A stretch of DNA of 64,000 nucleotides from Niallia sp. Man26 (GTDB lineage Bacteria > Bacillota > Bacilli > Bacillales > Cytobacillaceae), in NCBI RefSeq assembly GCF_022049065.2, contig NZ_CP095743.1, forward strand, positions 3,239,001 through 3,303,000. Reading direction: 5' to 3'. A program made the translations under genes and the position numbers. Under the pieces are notes generated by a model. The model was not told the origin of the DNA. It saw only the letters and a list, made by a program, of their open reading frames with translations, and did no database searches. Below, one piece after another: positions 25,463-35,683 of the stretch; position 1 is the stretch's first letter; the number at the start of each line of letters is the position of its first letter.

Positions 25463-25825
25463 TCAGCTTTTTTTCTCGCCACTTTTAAGCATCGTGTTCT
25501 GAATAATAATATTAAACAGGGAAAGCAGAATGCTATCTAGAAGGCTCATGCCAAAGCTTGAAATTTCAAAGCTGTCTCCCATTAGACGATCTGTTAATGA
25601 GAGTGTGATCGCATTGATCACAAATAAAAACAAACCTAACGAAAGTATTGTTACAGGGAGTGTCAATAAAATCAGGATAGGCTTCACCACAATATTAAGC
25701 AATGACAAAATGATACTAGCCCCAATTGCAGCTCCTATGCCTGACAGATAGAAAGAATCTTTGAACAAACCCGCCAATGCAATAAAAAACACGGCATTTA
25801 TAACAATACCTAACAACCACTTCAT
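25463..25825 (-). CDS. yvlD: Phage holin superfamily IV-like membrane protein (YvlD)
   Basis: A 120-residue protein with four hydrophobic segments, including WLLGIVINAVFFIALAGLF at the N-terminus and IVVKPILILLTLPVTILSLG, the typical DUF360/YvlD motif. Despite the family name it has no phage neighbours. It closes a three-gene operon with a PspC-like protein and YvlB, which in B. subtilis belongs to the sigma-W envelope-stress regulon. Confidence 0.9.
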   Translation of the reverse strand: MKWLLGIVINAVFFIALAGLFKDSFYLSGIGAAIGASIILSLLNIVVKPILILLTLPVTILSLGLFLFVINAITLSLTDRLMGDSFEISSFGMSLLDSILLSLFNIIIQNTMLKSGEKKS

Positions 25826-25831
25826 ATTTTC

Positions 25832-26017
25832 CTACACCTCATTTGGAAGAACAAATGTCATAATCAAATAAATCAGCACTAGCGAAAAGCCAGTTGGAAT
25901 CAGTGCTAGAAGAAAGATTCCTCGCAACAGATTTGCATTAATATTGATACTTTCTGCAAGTCCGCCGATTACTCCTGCCAGTTTCCGATTATTTGTTGAG
26001 CGCATCAATTTCTTCAT
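25832..26017 (-). CDS. yvlC: PspC-domain small membrane protein (YvlC)
   Basis: A 61-residue protein with the PspC signature RKLAGVIGGLAESININANL followed by two hydrophobic stretches, GIFLLALIPTGFSLVLIYLI. PspC proteins take part in phage-shock-type responses to membrane damage. Six bases separate it from yvlD and 18 from yvlB. Confidence 0.92.
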   Translation of the reverse strand: MKKLMRSTNNRKLAGVIGGLAESININANLLRGIFLLALIPTGFSLVLIYLIMTFVLPNEV

Positions 26018-26035
26018 TTTATCTCCTTTCGAAGA

Positions 26036-27145
26036 TTACTGTTGCTCCCGTTTCTTAATTTTGATGGAACCTGTTTTTGTGTTCGCTTCTATTCTTGTTC
26101 GTTTATCCAACGATTGAATAGACTGAAATTCCATCACTTTTTGGAGCACATCATTTTTTTCTTCTATTATTTGTATACCCTCAAGTTCAACATTAAATCC
26201 GCCAAAATTAGTCTTTAAGCTACCTGTTACGGCAAGCTCCTCTGGAAGCTGAACTTCAATGCTGCCTGTTGTCCCTTTTAACTCAAGCACCTCAATTTCT
26301 TCCGAATGGTCGATGCAAAGGATATTGCCATTAAAGGATTGAAGATCAACTTTTTTGAAAAAGCCTTCAGCCTTTATAGCTCCATTCAATGTTTCCCCGT
26401 CCAGCTCTTGAATCACACTGTTTTCAATTACTATACCGCCGTTTGCTGAATCTGCTTCCAGCTTTTCACTTTGCCCGGCATTTATTGTAATTTTCCCGTT
26501 TGCTGTTTTCGCATAAACCTGATCTGCGAAAAGATCATATGTTTTAATGGATCCGGTAAACAGTCTTACTTTTGCGATGTGGTACGTATTTTTTGGAACA
26601 TATAGCTTCGTCTGCAGCTTCATCCATTTATGGTTCACCTTTATCTCTAGAGCATCTTCTTTCGCCTTTACTTTTACCTCTTTTAAAAATAAATCCTTCG
26701 CCTGCTCACTGGAATCGACCCTGTAGATTTTCGCTTTGCATTCAATCCGAATCTCCTGCTGATCCCAAGGAATAAGCTCTACTTCACCGTTTGGAATGTC
26801 AACATCGATATTTTTCGGGAATACCTCTGTAAACTGAAAAATATGCGATACTTCTTCATGTCTCGTAATATTTAACTGATCGAGATCCACTTCCTTAACC
26901 TTCTTTACGGCAGTATCTACAAAATCAAACAGTTTATCTTTAGCTGACTGGAATTTAAATGCCGATTGCTGATATGGTTCTTTTTTCTTTTCCTGAAATA
27001 CAGACTCATCAAAACTCTCATCGTCGGTTTTTAGTGTTTTAGCTAAATCTGCTTCCTCTGCCTTTTCTATTAGCGACAACGCCTCATCAATTGTCAGCTT
27101 GCCTTCCTCTAAAAGCTGCAGTATTCTTCTTTTTTCATCCGCCAT
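26036..27145 (-). CDS. yvlB: DUF4097 beta-strand repeat protein (YvlB)
   Basis: About 369 residues. The N-terminal 30 residues ([20 protein letters not shown]) form the short helical SHOCT-like segment of YvlB proteins. The C-terminal part (about 150-365) is a DUF4097-type repeated beta-strand region (AKTANGKITINAGQSEKL, GGIVIENSVIQELDGETLNG). No signal peptide. The ATG at 27145 has GGAGG eight bases upstream, which decides it over the ATG at 27160. First gene of the operon; a sigma-W-like promoter lies at 27.3 kb. yvlA, present in B. subtilis, is missing here. Confidence 0.9.
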   Translation of the reverse strand: MADEKRRILQLLEEGKLTIDEALSLIEKAEEADLAKTLKTDDESFDESVFQEKKKEPYQQSAFKFQSAKDKLFDFVDTAVKKVKEVDLDQLNITRHEEVSHIFQFTEVFPKNIDVDIPNGEVELIPWDQQEIRIECKAKIYRVDSSEQAKDLFLKEVKVKAKEDALEIKVNHKWMKLQTKLYVPKNTYHIAKVRLFTGSIKTYDLFADQVYAKTANGKITINAGQSEKLEADSANGGIVIENSVIQELDGETLNGAIKAEGFFKKVDLQSFNGNILCIDHSEEIEVLELKGTTGSIEVQLPEELAVTGSLKTNFGGFNVELEGIQIIEEKNDVLQKVMEFQSIQSLDKRTRIEANTKTGSIKIKKREQQ

Positions 27146-27320
27146 TAATATTGCCTCCATTCTATCCCTAAGTGGTATATGTTTCCCTACTTGAGTAAAA
27201 CTTTAAGCATAGCTATAAATGCAGCTGCTTTTTTCTGTCTGTGTATTTCTGTTTAGAACGTTAAGTAAATGTAAAACTAAGGAAAGCTGTGATACCTCTT
27301 GTTCTTCCCTTTCCTATTAT

Positions 27321-27347
27321 TACGAATGAAACAATCTTAAAGTTTCA
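27321..27347 (-). promoter_or_regulatory. Sigma-W-type (ECF) promoter of yvlBCD
   Basis: On the minus strand TGAAAC (27347-27342), 17 bases, CGTA (27324-27321) matches the sigma-W consensus TGAAAC-N16/17-CGTA. It would give a leader of about 170 bases before yvlB. The rest of the 27.15-27.43 kb gap shows nothing I can assign. Confidence 0.72.
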
Positions 27348-27431
27348 TCTAAGCTGGGAATTGAGCATTTCTTTCTATCGTATGAGCATTATATAAAATT
27401 AAGAATAATGTCCACCTGGAAGTTAAGTATT

Positions 27432-27468
27432 AAAAAACCGGCCTCTGGAGTAATATCCAAAAGCCGGT
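27432..27468 (-). terminator. Terminator of uvrA
   Basis: The outer stem ACCGGC/GCCGGT (27437-27442 with 27463-27468) and an inner TGGA/TCCA pair are followed by six T residues on the minus strand. Confidence 0.88.
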
Positions 27469-27481
27469 AGGGCAGGATGCC

Positions 27482-30358
27482 TTATCCTGTTGTTATTTCC
27501 TCTGCATCTTTAATGCTTTGCTTCATACGCAGACGGTCTCTTTCCAGAATTGGTTTTAAATACTTTCCTGTATAGGAGCCTTCAAGCTCAGCGATCTTTT
27601 CTGGTGTGCCGCTTCCCAAAATAGTGCCGCCTTTGTCTCCTCCTTCTGGACCAAGATCGATAATATAATCTGTCGCTTTAATAACGTCAAGATTATGCTC
27701 AATTACAAGCACAGTATCTCCATTGTCGACAAGACGCTGCAGGACACCTAGCAGCCTTGATATATCATCAACATGCAAGCCTGTTGTCGGCTCATCCAAT
27801 ATATAGAAGGTTTTACCCGATGATCTTTTGTGCAACTCAGAAGCAAGCTTAACCCTTTGAGCTTCACCGCCTGACAGTGTTGTTGCTGGCTGTCCTAATT
27901 TGATATATCCTAACCCTACATCGACAATCGTTTGCAGCTTGCGGTGAATTTTCGGGATATTTTCAAAGAAGGAAACAGCATCCTCGACTGTCATGTCAAG
28001 CACATCGGAAATATTTTTCCCTTTGTACTGCACTTCTAGCGTTTCCCTGTTATATCGTTTTCCATGACAGACTTCACATGGGACGTACACATCTGGCAGG
28101 AAGTGCATTTCAATCTTGATGATTCCATCTCCGCGGCAAGCCTCGCATCTTCCGCCTTTAACATTGAAGCTGAATCTGCCCTTTTTATAACCGCGAACTT
28201 TCGCTTCATTCGTTGTAGCATAAACATCCCGGATATCATCGAATACGCCAGTATATGTGGCAGGATTGGATCTAGGTGTGCGGCCGATAGGAGATTGGTC
28301 GATATCAATTACCTTTTCAAGCTGCTCAATTCCTTTTATTTCTTTATGCTCACCCGGTTTTGCCTTTGCCCTGTTCAATTTTTGGGCAAGGCTTTTATGA
28401 AGAATTTCGTTTACGAGCGTGCTTTTTCCCGATCCGGAAACGCCTGTGACTGCTGTAAACACCCCTAACGGTATTTTCACACTGACATTTTTGAGATTGT
28501 TTTCTTTTGCTCCGATAATTTCCAGAACCCTGCCGTCATTTTTTCTGCGCTCAAGCGGCAGTGGAATAAACTTTTTACCTGATAAATATTGACCGGTTAT
28601 GGAATTATCATCTTCCATTACTTCCTGTGGAGTTCCCGTTGAAATTATTTGTCCGCCGTGAACCCCTGCTCCCGGACCGACATCGATTAAATAATCTGCT
28701 TCCATCATTGTATCTTCATCATGCTCTACAACAATTAGCGTATTTCCGATGTCCCTCATATGCTTCAATGTATCAATCAATTTGTCATTATCTCTTTGAT
28801 GTAGCCCAATAGACGGTTCATCTAGTATATAAAGTACGCCTGTCAGCCGTGAACCGATTTGCGTAGCAAGTCTGATTCGCTGCGCTTCTCCGCCGGATAA
28901 AGTTCCTGCAGCTCTGCTAAGTGTCAAGTAATCCAAACCAACATTATTAAGGAAACCAAGACGCTCTGAGATTTCCCGCAGAATTAGATTGGCTATTTGT
29001 TGTTCCTTTTGTGTTAAAGTAAGATTTTCGAAGAAGTTCTTCCCTTCAAGGACGGATTTTTCCGTCACTTGGCCGATGTGCAAGCCGTTCACAAATACTG
29101 CCTGAGCTTCCCTTTTTAAACGGTAGCCTTTACAAGTCGGACAATCTTGCTGCCCCATATACTTCTCCATTTGTTCCCGGATGAAATCGGAGCTTGTTTC
29201 CTTATATCGTCTTTCCACATTGCGAATAACACCTTCAAACTGGATATCATTTTCCCTTACTTGGCCAAAATCATTTTCATAACGGAAATGGATTTTTTCT
29301 TTGCCTGAGCCGTAAAGAATTTTATCCAGCATTGGTTTCGGAATATCTTTAACAGGTATATTCATGTCAATGCCATAATGGTTGCAGATACTTTCCAAAA
29401 GCTGCGGATAATATTGGGAACTGATAGATTCCCATGGTGCTATCGCGTTTTCCTTTAATGTGAGATTCGGATTAGGAATAACCAGTTCAACATCCACCTC
29501 TAACCTCGATCCAAGACCGTCACATTCAGGACATGCCCCAAACGGACTGTTGAAGGAGAATAATCTCGGTTCCAGCTCTCCGATGGAAAAACCGCAGATT
29601 GGGCAGGCATGATGCTCGCTGAACAGGAGCTCTTCTTCTCCAATCACGTCAATAATTACTTTTCCGCCGCCAAACTGAAGAGCAGATTCAAGGGAATCAG
29701 CAAGACGCTGAGAGATCCCTTCTTTAACGACAAGGCGGTCAATTACCACTTCAATATTGTGCTTTTTATTCTTCTCAAGCTCAATATCATCGCTCAGCTC
29801 ATGCATTTCTCCATCTATTCTGACACGAACATAACCTTGCTTCTTAATATCCTCCAGCACTTTCACATGCGCCCCTTTTCTGCCGGAAATGACAGGTGCA
29901 AGCACTTGAAGTCTGGTTCTCTCAGGGTATTCCAATATGCGGTCAACCATTTGTTCTATTGTTTGCGAAGTGATTTCAACCCCGTGCTCCGGACAAACCG
30001 GCCTGCCGATTCTGGCATACAGCAACCGCAAATAGTCGTATATTTCTGTAACCGTGCCGACAGTCGACCGCGGATTTCGGCTCGTTGTCTTTTGGTCAAT
30101 GGAAATGGCAGGAGACAAACCTTCAATTGAATCAACATCCGGTTTATCCATCTGCCCAAGGAATTGGCGTGCATATGCTGATAAAGACTCAACATAGCGC
30201 CTTTGTCCTTCTGCATAGATAGTATCAAAAGCAAGAGAGGATTTCCCTGAGCCTGACAGTCCTGTGATTACAACAAGCTTATCTCTTGGTATAGTAATAT
30301 CAATATTTTTCAGATTATGTGCCCTTGCACCTTTAACAATCAATTTATCTTTTGCCAT
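27482..30358 (-). CDS. uvrA: Excinuclease ABC subunit UvrA
   Basis: DNA damage recognition ATPase of nucleotide excision repair. About 958 residues with two ABC ATPase units: Walker [15 protein letters not shown] and [14 protein letters not shown], and two LSGGEAQR signatures. Two Cys4 zinc sites are visible ([10 protein letters not shown] with CPECDGLG, and CEACRGDG with CEVCHGKR). I start at the ATG at 30358 ([16 protein letters not shown]), supported by family alignment and a GGGTGAAGG site; a GTG at 30370 overlapping the uvrB stop is the alternative. Confidence 0.97.
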   Translation of the reverse strand: MAKDKLIVKGARAHNLKNIDITIPRDKLVVITGLSGSGKSSLAFDTIYAEGQRRYVESLSAYARQFLGQMDKPDVDSIEGLSPAISIDQKTTSRNPRSTVGTVTEIYDYLRLLYARIGRPVCPEHGVEITSQTIEQMVDRILEYPERTRLQVLAPVISGRKGAHVKVLEDIKKQGYVRVRIDGEMHELSDDIELEKNKKHNIEVVIDRLVVKEGISQRLADSLESALQFGGGKVIIDVIGEEELLFSEHHACPICGFSIGELEPRLFSFNSPFGACPECDGLGSRLEVDVELVIPNPNLTLKENAIAPWESISSQYYPQLLESICNHYGIDMNIPVKDIPKPMLDKILYGSGKEKIHFRYENDFGQVRENDIQFEGVIRNVERRYKETSSDFIREQMEKYMGQQDCPTCKGYRLKREAQAVFVNGLHIGQVTEKSVLEGKNFFENLTLTQKEQQIANLILREISERLGFLNNVGLDYLTLSRAAGTLSGGEAQRIRLATQIGSRLTGVLYILDEPSIGLHQRDNDKLIDTLKHMRDIGNTLIVVEHDEDTMMEADYLIDVGPGAGVHGGQIISTGTPQEVMEDDNSITGQYLSGKKFIPLPLERRKNDGRVLEIIGAKENNLKNVSVKIPLGVFTAVTGVSGSGKSTLVNEILHKSLAQKLNRAKAKPGEHKEIKGIEQLEKVIDIDQSPIGRTPRSNPATYTGVFDDIRDVYATTNEAKVRGYKKGRFSFNVKGGRCEACRGDGIIKIEMHFLPDVYVPCEVCHGKRYNRETLEVQYKGKNISDVLDMTVEDAVSFFENIPKIHRKLQTIVDVGLGYIKLGQPATTLSGGEAQRVKLASELHKRSSGKTFYILDEPTTGLHVDDISRLLGVLQRLVDNGDTVLVIEHNLDVIKATDYIIDLGPEGGDKGGTILGSGTPEKIAELEGSYTGKYLKPILERDRLRMKQSIKDAEEITTG

Positions 30359-30366
30359 TTCAGCCT

Positions 30367-32346
30367 TCACCCCTCTGCCTTAAGCTCAAGCAGCAAATCG
30401 CGGAGTTCTGCAGCTCTTTCGAAGTTGAGAGCTTTTGCAGCTTCCTTCATTTCTGCTTCCATTTGTGCAATCATTGCTTCTTTGTCTTTTTTCGTCAACT
30501 TTTCCAGCTTAGCAGATGCTGTATACTCTTCCGGCTCCTCTGCCGCCTGTGTTGCTCTTATTGTAGCTCTGATTCCTTTTTGAATCGTCTGTGGCGTAAT
30601 GCCGTGCTTTTCATTATATTCTTCTTGGATAGCGCGGCGCCGTTTTGTTTCATTTATCGCTATTTCCATCGAGTTTGTCATTTTATCTGCATACATAATG
30701 ACATGGCCATTCGAATTTCTCGCCGCACGGCCGATTGTTTGAATCAATGAACGCTCAGAACGGAGGAAGCCCTCTTTATCTGCATCCAGAATAGTAACAA
30801 GAGATACTTCCGGTATGTCCAGTCCTTCCCGCAACAGGTTGATTCCGACAAGTACATCATATTTGCCTAAACGAAGCTCCCGGATAATTTCAATCCGCTC
30901 TAAGGTCTTTACCTCAGAATGGAGATATTGAACCTTTATGCCGATTTCCTTCAAATAATCCGTCAAGTCTTCGGACATTTTTTTCGTTAAGGTAGTTACA
31001 AGTACCCTTTCGTTCTTTTTAATGCGTTCCTGAATTTCACTAATCAGATCATCTATCTGTCCTTCAATCGGTCGGATATCAATCGTCGGATCAAGCAAGC
31101 CAGTCGGTCTGATAATCTGCTCAATCATTTCCGGAGTATGCTCCAGCTCATATGGTCCAGGAGTTGCTGAAACACAAATCATCTGATTGATATGCTCCTC
31201 GAATTCACCAAACTTTAATGGCCTGTTGTCCATGGCTGACGGCAGTCGGAATCCATGTTCAACAAGCACACCTTTGCGCGCTTGGTCTCCGTTATACATC
31301 CCTCTGATTTGCGGCAATGTAACATGGGACTCGTCAATAACTAGCAAGAAGTCCTTCGGAAAGAAGTCTAATAATGTATATGGTGTCGAGCCTGGAGGTC
31401 TTAATGTTAAATGACGGGAGTAGTTTTCAATTCCCGAACAGAAGCCCATTTCCCTCATCATTTCCAAATCATATCTGCAGCGTTGTTCAAGTCGCTGTGC
31501 CTCTAACAGCTTATTGTCCTCCCGGAGCTTTTCAAGCTGCTCTTCCAGCTCTTTTTCAATATTTTCTATTGCTATTCTCATTTTCTCTTCTCGTGTAACG
31601 AAGTGGGAAGCTGGGAAAATGGAAACATGATTTCTTTCTCCAAAAATCTCTCCTGTCAATGCATCCACTTCACGGATGCGATCGATTTCATCTCCAAAAA
31701 ACTCCACTCTAATGCAGCGCTCGTCACGGGATGCTGGGAAGATTTCGACGACACCTCCCCTTACGCGGAACGTTCCCCGCTTAAAGTCAATGTCATTACG
31801 GTCATACTGGATATCAACGAGCCTGCGAAGGAGCTGATTGCGTTCAATCTCCATACCTGCTCTCAGAGACACCACCATTTCCTTATACTCTTCAGGAGAA
31901 CCTAAGCCATAGATGCAGGAAACACTAGCAATGATGATGACATCTTCCCTCTCAAACAGCGAGGCAGTCGCTGAGTGACGAAGCTTATCAATCTCATCGT
32001 TTATGCTGGCATCCTTTTCTATGAAAGTATCTGTGCTCGGCACATATGCTTCAGGCTGATAATAATCATAATAGCTGACAAAATACTCAACCGCATTGTT
32101 CGGAAAAAACTCCTTGAATTCACTGTAAAGCTGACCTGCCAATGTCTTGTTATGTGCAATGATCAATGTCGGCTTTTTTACTTCCTTAATAACATTGCTG
32201 ACAGTAAATGTTTTTCCTGTCCCTGTTGCACCAAGGAGCGTTTGGATTTTTTTGCCCGAATTTATTCCAGAAACGAGCTGTTTAATTGCCTCGGGCTGGT
32301 CCCCATCAGGGGAATATTTAGAAACTAATTCGAATTCTTGGGTCAC
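30367..32346 (-). CDS. uvrB: Excinuclease ABC subunit UvrB
   Basis: Damage-verification helicase-like protein, 659 residues. Walker [15 protein letters not shown], the beta-hairpin region [24 protein letters not shown] in [11 protein letters not shown] and helicase motifs [10 protein letters not shown] and [12 protein letters not shown] are visible. The UVR domain that contacts UvrC is at the C-terminus. It starts with GTG behind AGGAGG. Transcribed with uvrA. A LexA-type SOS box lies upstream. Confidence 0.98.
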   Translation of the reverse strand: MTQEFELVSKYSPDGDQPEAIKQLVSGINSGKKIQTLLGATGTGKTFTVSNVIKEVKKPTLIIAHNKTLAGQLYSEFKEFFPNNAVEYFVSYYDYYQPEAYVPSTDTFIEKDASINDEIDKLRHSATASLFEREDVIIIASVSCIYGLGSPEEYKEMVVSLRAGMEIERNQLLRRLVDIQYDRNDIDFKRGTFRVRGGVVEIFPASRDERCIRVEFFGDEIDRIREVDALTGEIFGERNHVSIFPASHFVTREEKMRIAIENIEKELEEQLEKLREDNKLLEAQRLEQRCRYDLEMMREMGFCSGIENYSRHLTLRPPGSTPYTLLDFFPKDFLLVIDESHVTLPQIRGMYNGDQARKGVLVEHGFRLPSAMDNRPLKFGEFEEHINQMICVSATPGPYELEHTPEMIEQIIRPTGLLDPTIDIRPIEGQIDDLISEIQERIKKNERVLVTTLTKKMSEDLTDYLKEIGIKVQYLHSEVKTLERIEIIRELRLGKYDVLVGINLLREGLDIPEVSLVTILDADKEGFLRSERSLIQTIGRAARNSNGHVIMYADKMTNSMEIAINETKRRRAIQEEYNEKHGITPQTIQKGIRATIRATQAAEEPEEYTASAKLEKLTKKDKEAMIAQMEAEMKEAAKALNFERAAELRDLLLELKAEG

Positions 32347-32492
32347 TGTAATCCTCCTGTTTCTTCCTTCTGTACTATAGGTTTCATTGATTTTCCTAAT
32401 GATTAATAGGGGCTGTATATGTAAATGTAATTCAAAAATCTATTTAAGACACATCTTATAAACTATCCAAATTTAAGATTTTATATATCACC

Positions 32493-32544
32493 ATTCTACC
32501 ACAAACTTCCCTATTCAAACCAATAATACGCGAACGAATATTCC
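32493..32544 (-). promoter_or_regulatory. Candidate SOS (LexA/DinR) box and promoter of uvrBA
   Basis: CGAAC-GAAT-ATTCC at 32531-32544 matches eight of the ten conserved bases of the B. subtilis box CGAAC-N4-GTTCG. On the minus strand an extended -10 (TGG-TAGAAT, with TAGAAT at 32498-32493) follows about 33 bases downstream, which would place the start near 32486 and a leader of about 140 bases. uvrBA is a classical SOS operon. Confidence 0.5.
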
Positions 32545-32576
32545 CCTTTTTTTTATTTTTTGTTGTTTTTTAAATA

Positions 32577-32656
32577 AAAAAAGAATGCCCTTCCTTAGGA
32601 TGATTCTCCACGAAGGAAACATTCACCTGTTTAAAGAAGGTCATTCTTTTCATTAT
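32577..32656 (-). terminator. Terminator of csbA
   Basis: AAAAGAATG-CCCTTC at 32578-32593 pairs, with one mismatch, with GAAGG-TCATTCTTTT near 32636-32651. The hairpin is large, and the minus strand then shows a T run. It lies directly beyond the csbA stop. Confidence 0.7.
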
Positions 32657-32887
32657 TTATTCAGCGGCTTTAGCACTCTGTTTTTTCAGTCTGCCGCTAA
32701 GCCAAAACCCCACAGTCAGGGAAAATGCATCAATCACAATCAGCAAAAAGGAATTCGTATATCCCTTATACGCGGAGGCAGCGATCAACGCAACCGTAAG
32801 CACTAAAGCAACTACTCGATTGTAAGCCACCCTTGTAAAAAGCATAACTAATAATCCGGGAAAAATAAGTGCAGCTAAATAGATCAT
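32657..32887 (-). CDS. csbA: General stress membrane protein CsbA
   Basis: A 76-residue protein with three hydrophobic segments (IYLAALIFPGLLVMLFT, VVALVLTVALIAASAYKG, FLLIVIDAFSLTVGFWLSG) matching the CsbA/DUF2198 family. csbA was first found as a sigma-B-controlled gene next to uvrB in B. subtilis; its function is unknown. The ATG at 32887 fits the family start; the GAGGTG site is rather far (12 bases), so initiation is not fully certain. It is 36 bases downstream of an RsbR-type gene. Confidence 0.88.
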   Translation of the reverse strand: MIYLAALIFPGLLVMLFTRVAYNRVVALVLTVALIAASAYKGYTNSFLLIVIDAFSLTVGFWLSGRLKKQSAKAAE

Positions 32888-32923
32888 CTTATATTGATAC
32901 ACCTCTTTTTTGCTTGAGCGTTA

Positions 32924-33778
32924 TTATCCTTCAATAACCGTAATGCCAAGTCTGGATAAAGCACTGGCAAGATTATTAAAGATTGGAATCCTGCTGAAGT
33001 CTACACCGAGCTGAATCGCAGTCTGTGCCACTTCTGGACGCAGGCCTGAAAGGTAAGCTGTAACACCAATCAGGTTTAAAGCATGGATAACATGAAAAAT
33101 TTGCTGTGCTACCATTGTATCAATAATTGGTACGCCAGATAAGTCAATGAACAGCTTTTCCATATTATTATTATTACACTGCTTCAATGTAGTTTCCATA
33201 ATAATATTAGCTCTTTGCGTATCGATATCCCCTAACAACGGCAGCACTCCAATTCCCTTTGTAATCGGGATGACAGGGCTGCTCAGTTCATAGATGGTCT
33301 CCTGCTGTGCAGAAAGCTGCTGATGCTTAAATTTATCGTAGTATTCTATAAAAATATTTGTAAAAATATCAAAGGCATAATTTGTTAAACGCAACCAATT
33401 GAACATGTTGCTGATACTGAAATTCTCTTGAGACTCCTCTGCGAATTTCTGAATATATTTAATTAAGATAGATTTGACGCATGTCAGCTGTTCAATCGAC
33501 TCTAGTATCGGTACAGCGTCCTGAGATCTTTGTTTGGCGACCTTTACAGCCCACTCCGAAATACTTGCTTTATAAACAGTTTCCTCTGAATGAAAGACAT
33601 GCAGTACATTCTTTACAAGCGTATGATAGCTGTTAACCAGCTCCTCTTTAATCGGCTGGCCCTCTTCAATCCTGTAGAATGCTGATTTATTTGTACTTAA
33701 CGTCTTTAGCCATTCCTCTGCCATACTTTCTATCTGTTCATTTAAATAATTATATAATTCTTTTTTGCAGTCAGACAC
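32924..33778 (-). CDS. RsbR-family stressosome protein (STAS domain)
   Basis: A 284-residue protein. About residues 1-150 form an all-helical N-terminal domain like the non-haem globin sensor of RsbR paralogues. The C-terminal STAS domain (about 160-284) begins SSPVIPITKGIGVLPLLGDI. The conserved phosphorylatable Thr of RsbR proteins is present in DIDTQRA, and the second site appears as Ser in DLSGVPIIDT. Such proteins build the stressosome that releases RsbT to activate sigma-B. Start behind TAGGAGG. It is next to csbA, a sigma-B-regulon gene. The stimulus sensed is unknown. Confidence 0.88.
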   Translation of the reverse strand: MSDCKKELYNYLNEQIESMAEEWLKTLSTNKSAFYRIEEGQPIKEELVNSYHTLVKNVLHVFHSEETVYKASISEWAVKVAKQRSQDAVPILESIEQLTCVKSILIKYIQKFAEESQENFSISNMFNWLRLTNYAFDIFTNIFIEYYDKFKHQQLSAQQETIYELSSPVIPITKGIGVLPLLGDIDTQRANIIMETTLKQCNNNNMEKLFIDLSGVPIIDTMVAQQIFHVIHALNLIGVTAYLSGLRPEVAQTAIQLGVDFSRIPIFNNLASALSRLGITVIEG

Positions 33779-34071
33779 GTAATTCTCCTCCTAAAGGTAA
33801 GCGACAGTTCAATCTCTCAAAATAACAAGCTTTTAATTCCGCCAGTTTCATAGCAGCCTGTGCATTCACTATGTGGAAGGATATAACCAATAGCAATTGT
33901 ACTATATATGGGCAGTATCTAACAGCAAAGCAGCTTGACTATCAATGAATCAAATGGCAGCTTTATTAAGCTATTGACCAAACTATTAGAAAGGGAATCC
34001 CTAGAATGCAGCTTGCAGCTTTATATCAAACAGGTAGGTTATGTGGAACTATTTTTCCAAAAGACCTGTCT
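33779..34071. other. Intergenic stretch upstream of the RsbR-type gene
   Basis: Apart from the ribosome binding site of the RsbR-type gene at its left edge I see no convincing sigma-B (GTTTAA/GGGTAT) or sigma-A promoter, terminator or RNA gene here. Confidence 0.5.
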
Positions 34072-34359
34072 TTAGTTTTTTATCAGTCCAGTGGCAATTA
34101 CTTGAAAAAGAGGCTTCACGGACGAAGATCTTTTTTTTGCATTGCTCACCATCACAATTATTTCATTCAATTCTTGCGGAGTAAGTTCTTCTATGATCCA
34201 TTCCGCCAATTCATGATGGCTTATAGATATATTCTTATACGGAATTTTAATTGTCCGACATTGCATTAACTCTTTCCTCAGAATATTTACATGATATTCA
34301 TATCTTGATAATCCACTTTGTCTAGTATTCATCCCTTGTGTCCAATCCTCTTTATACAT
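34072..34359 (-). CDS. Small protein of unknown function
   Basis: A 95-residue, soluble, mainly helical and slightly basic protein without a signal peptide or membrane segment. The central part HHELAEWIIEELTPQELNEI is acidic and amphipathic. I do not recognise a family. The gene is supported by a good ribosome binding site (GTGAGGTG, six bases before the ATG at 34359). It stands alone between the RsbR-type gene (same strand, 290 bases downstream) and the HD-GYP gene (opposite strand). An overlapping plus-strand reading frame at 34006-34269 has a Cys/His/Phe-rich composition and no ribosome binding site, so I prefer the minus frame. Confidence 0.6.
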   Translation of the reverse strand: MYKEDWTQGMNTRQSGLSRYEYHVNILRKELMQCRTIKIPYKNISISHHELAEWIIEELTPQELNEIIVMVSNAKKRSSSVKPLFQVIATGLIKN

Positions 34360-34650
34360 AGTTGCACCTCACTTTAGTTACAAACACTTGCAGACCTTAA
34401 AAATTAGAAACTTTTTATTTAAGTGTAAATATATCTACTTGATTAGTAGAGGTCAATCACGAAAGGCATTATCCTCCTATTATGGAAGGAAATTAGGAAC
34501 AATGTCGTATACATGCTAGGGAAATAGTCTATTCCACTTCCCCGTTTTGTAAGGTAAAATTTACTACATAATGTATATACAAATATTTACCCCGTTTCCC
34601 ATTTCATACACTGCTAAATGCTTCGTGATTTACTATGAGGAGGAATCAAT
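34360..34650 (+). promoter_or_regulatory. Divergent intergenic region with candidate promoter of the HD-GYP gene
   Basis: TTGTAA, 16 bases, TAATGT near 34549-34576 is a weak candidate sigma-A promoter for the plus-strand gene. The rest of this AT-rich stretch shows nothing I can support. Confidence 0.35.
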
Positions 34651-35682
34651 ATGGATATTGAAAAAATAAAAGCACAATATATCGGAACCCAATTAAAAGA
34701 AGATATCTTTTCAAATTCCATCGAAGGTCTTTTGCTGCTAAAAAAAGGCGCTGTTTTGGAAGATACCCATATTGATCTTCTTTTAAACCACAAAGTTGAT
34801 GTTTCTAGTTTGACTTCTATTTCCGAAACTAGTGAGGCTTTGTCTGCTGAACAAGCTTACTTTGCTATTTTTACACAAGTGGAAGAAACTTTTGCCTCAT
34901 TAATCAACAAAAGTGAAGAAGGTCTTGAGGAGTTACTCTCTGACTATAGGATTCTTATCGACCTTGCCTTACATGACATTACCATTCTAGACTTTATTCT
35001 CGATGATACGCATACCAGCAACTCTATCTACAAGCACAGTATCAATGTCGGCATTATTTCCGCGCTCATTGGACAAATACTAGGCTATTCTAATAGAAAC
35101 TGTCACTTACTAAGCCAAATGGGTTTATTTCACGATATTGGAATGCTCCTAATCAAAGATGAAATTCTTAATAAGAAGACAAAGCTGACTCATTCAGAAT
35201 ATAAAGAAATCCAAAAACATACGACTTTAGGAAAAAGTATTCTATTCTCGATTAACTCATTAGATATCATCATCTCAAGAACAGCTCTGCTTCATCATGA
35301 AAAAATAAATGGCAAAGGATACCCACTTAACCGGCAAGAAAAGGATATACCATTTATGATTCAAATTATTTCCGTTGCCGACATCTTTAATAGTATGTGC
35401 TCAAGTACGTGGCATCAAAAGAAAAAGACATATTTCGAGGCCATCAATGAGCTAATTGATGAGGCCCATGGAAATGCCATCAATCCCGCAATCGTCATTC
35501 CTTTTGTTTCGTATCTTATGCGAAAGCAGCTCTTTAAAAAGGTGAAACTAAATACAGAGCAAACAGCGGAGATTATCTTTATTCATCCAAATGAGCCCCA
35601 TTTACCTCTTGTCCGTATTGAGGATGACTATTTGGATTTGCGTAAATCAGCTTCTACTAAAATAATAGATAGGCAGGCATAA
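34651..35682 (+). CDS. HD-GYP domain phosphodiesterase
   Basis: A 343-residue cytoplasmic protein. After an N-terminal region without a recognisable sensor (about 1-120), the HD-GYP domain carries LFHDIGM (metal-binding His-Asp, about residue 168), KHTTLGKSIL and LLHHEKINGKGYP, the GYP signature. Such domains degrade cyclic di-GMP to GMP or pGpG. All metal-ligand positions that I can check are kept, so activity is likely. GAGGAGG precedes the ATG. Single gene with a terminator shared with adhE. The window also encodes a GGDEF-EAL protein at 57.4 kb, so cyclic di-GMP signalling is well represented. Confidence 0.9.
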   Translation: MDIEKIKAQYIGTQLKEDIFSNSIEGLLLLKKGAVLEDTHIDLLLNHKVDVSSLTSISETSEALSAEQAYFAIFTQVEETFASLINKSEEGLEELLSDYRILIDLALHDITILDFILDDTHTSNSIYKHSINVGIISALIGQILGYSNRNCHLLSQMGLFHDIGMLLIKDEILNKKTKLTHSEYKEIQKHTTLGKSILFSINSLDIIISRTALLHHEKINGKGYPLNRQEKDIPFMIQIISVADIFNSMCSSTWHQKKKTYFEAINELIDEAHGNAINPAIVIPFVSYLMRKQLFKKVKLNTEQTAEIIFIHPNEPHLPLVRIEDDYLDLRKSASTKIIDRQA

Positions 35683-35683
35683 C

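Noticed and set aside
25463..25825. YvlD as a phage holin and sign of prophage
   Set aside because: The family name is historical; the gene belongs to the conserved yvlBCD operon and no phage genes are nearby.
34006..34269. 87-residue plus-strand frame
   Set aside because: Overlaps the minus-strand gene that has a good ribosome binding site; the plus frame has none and its composition is atypical.
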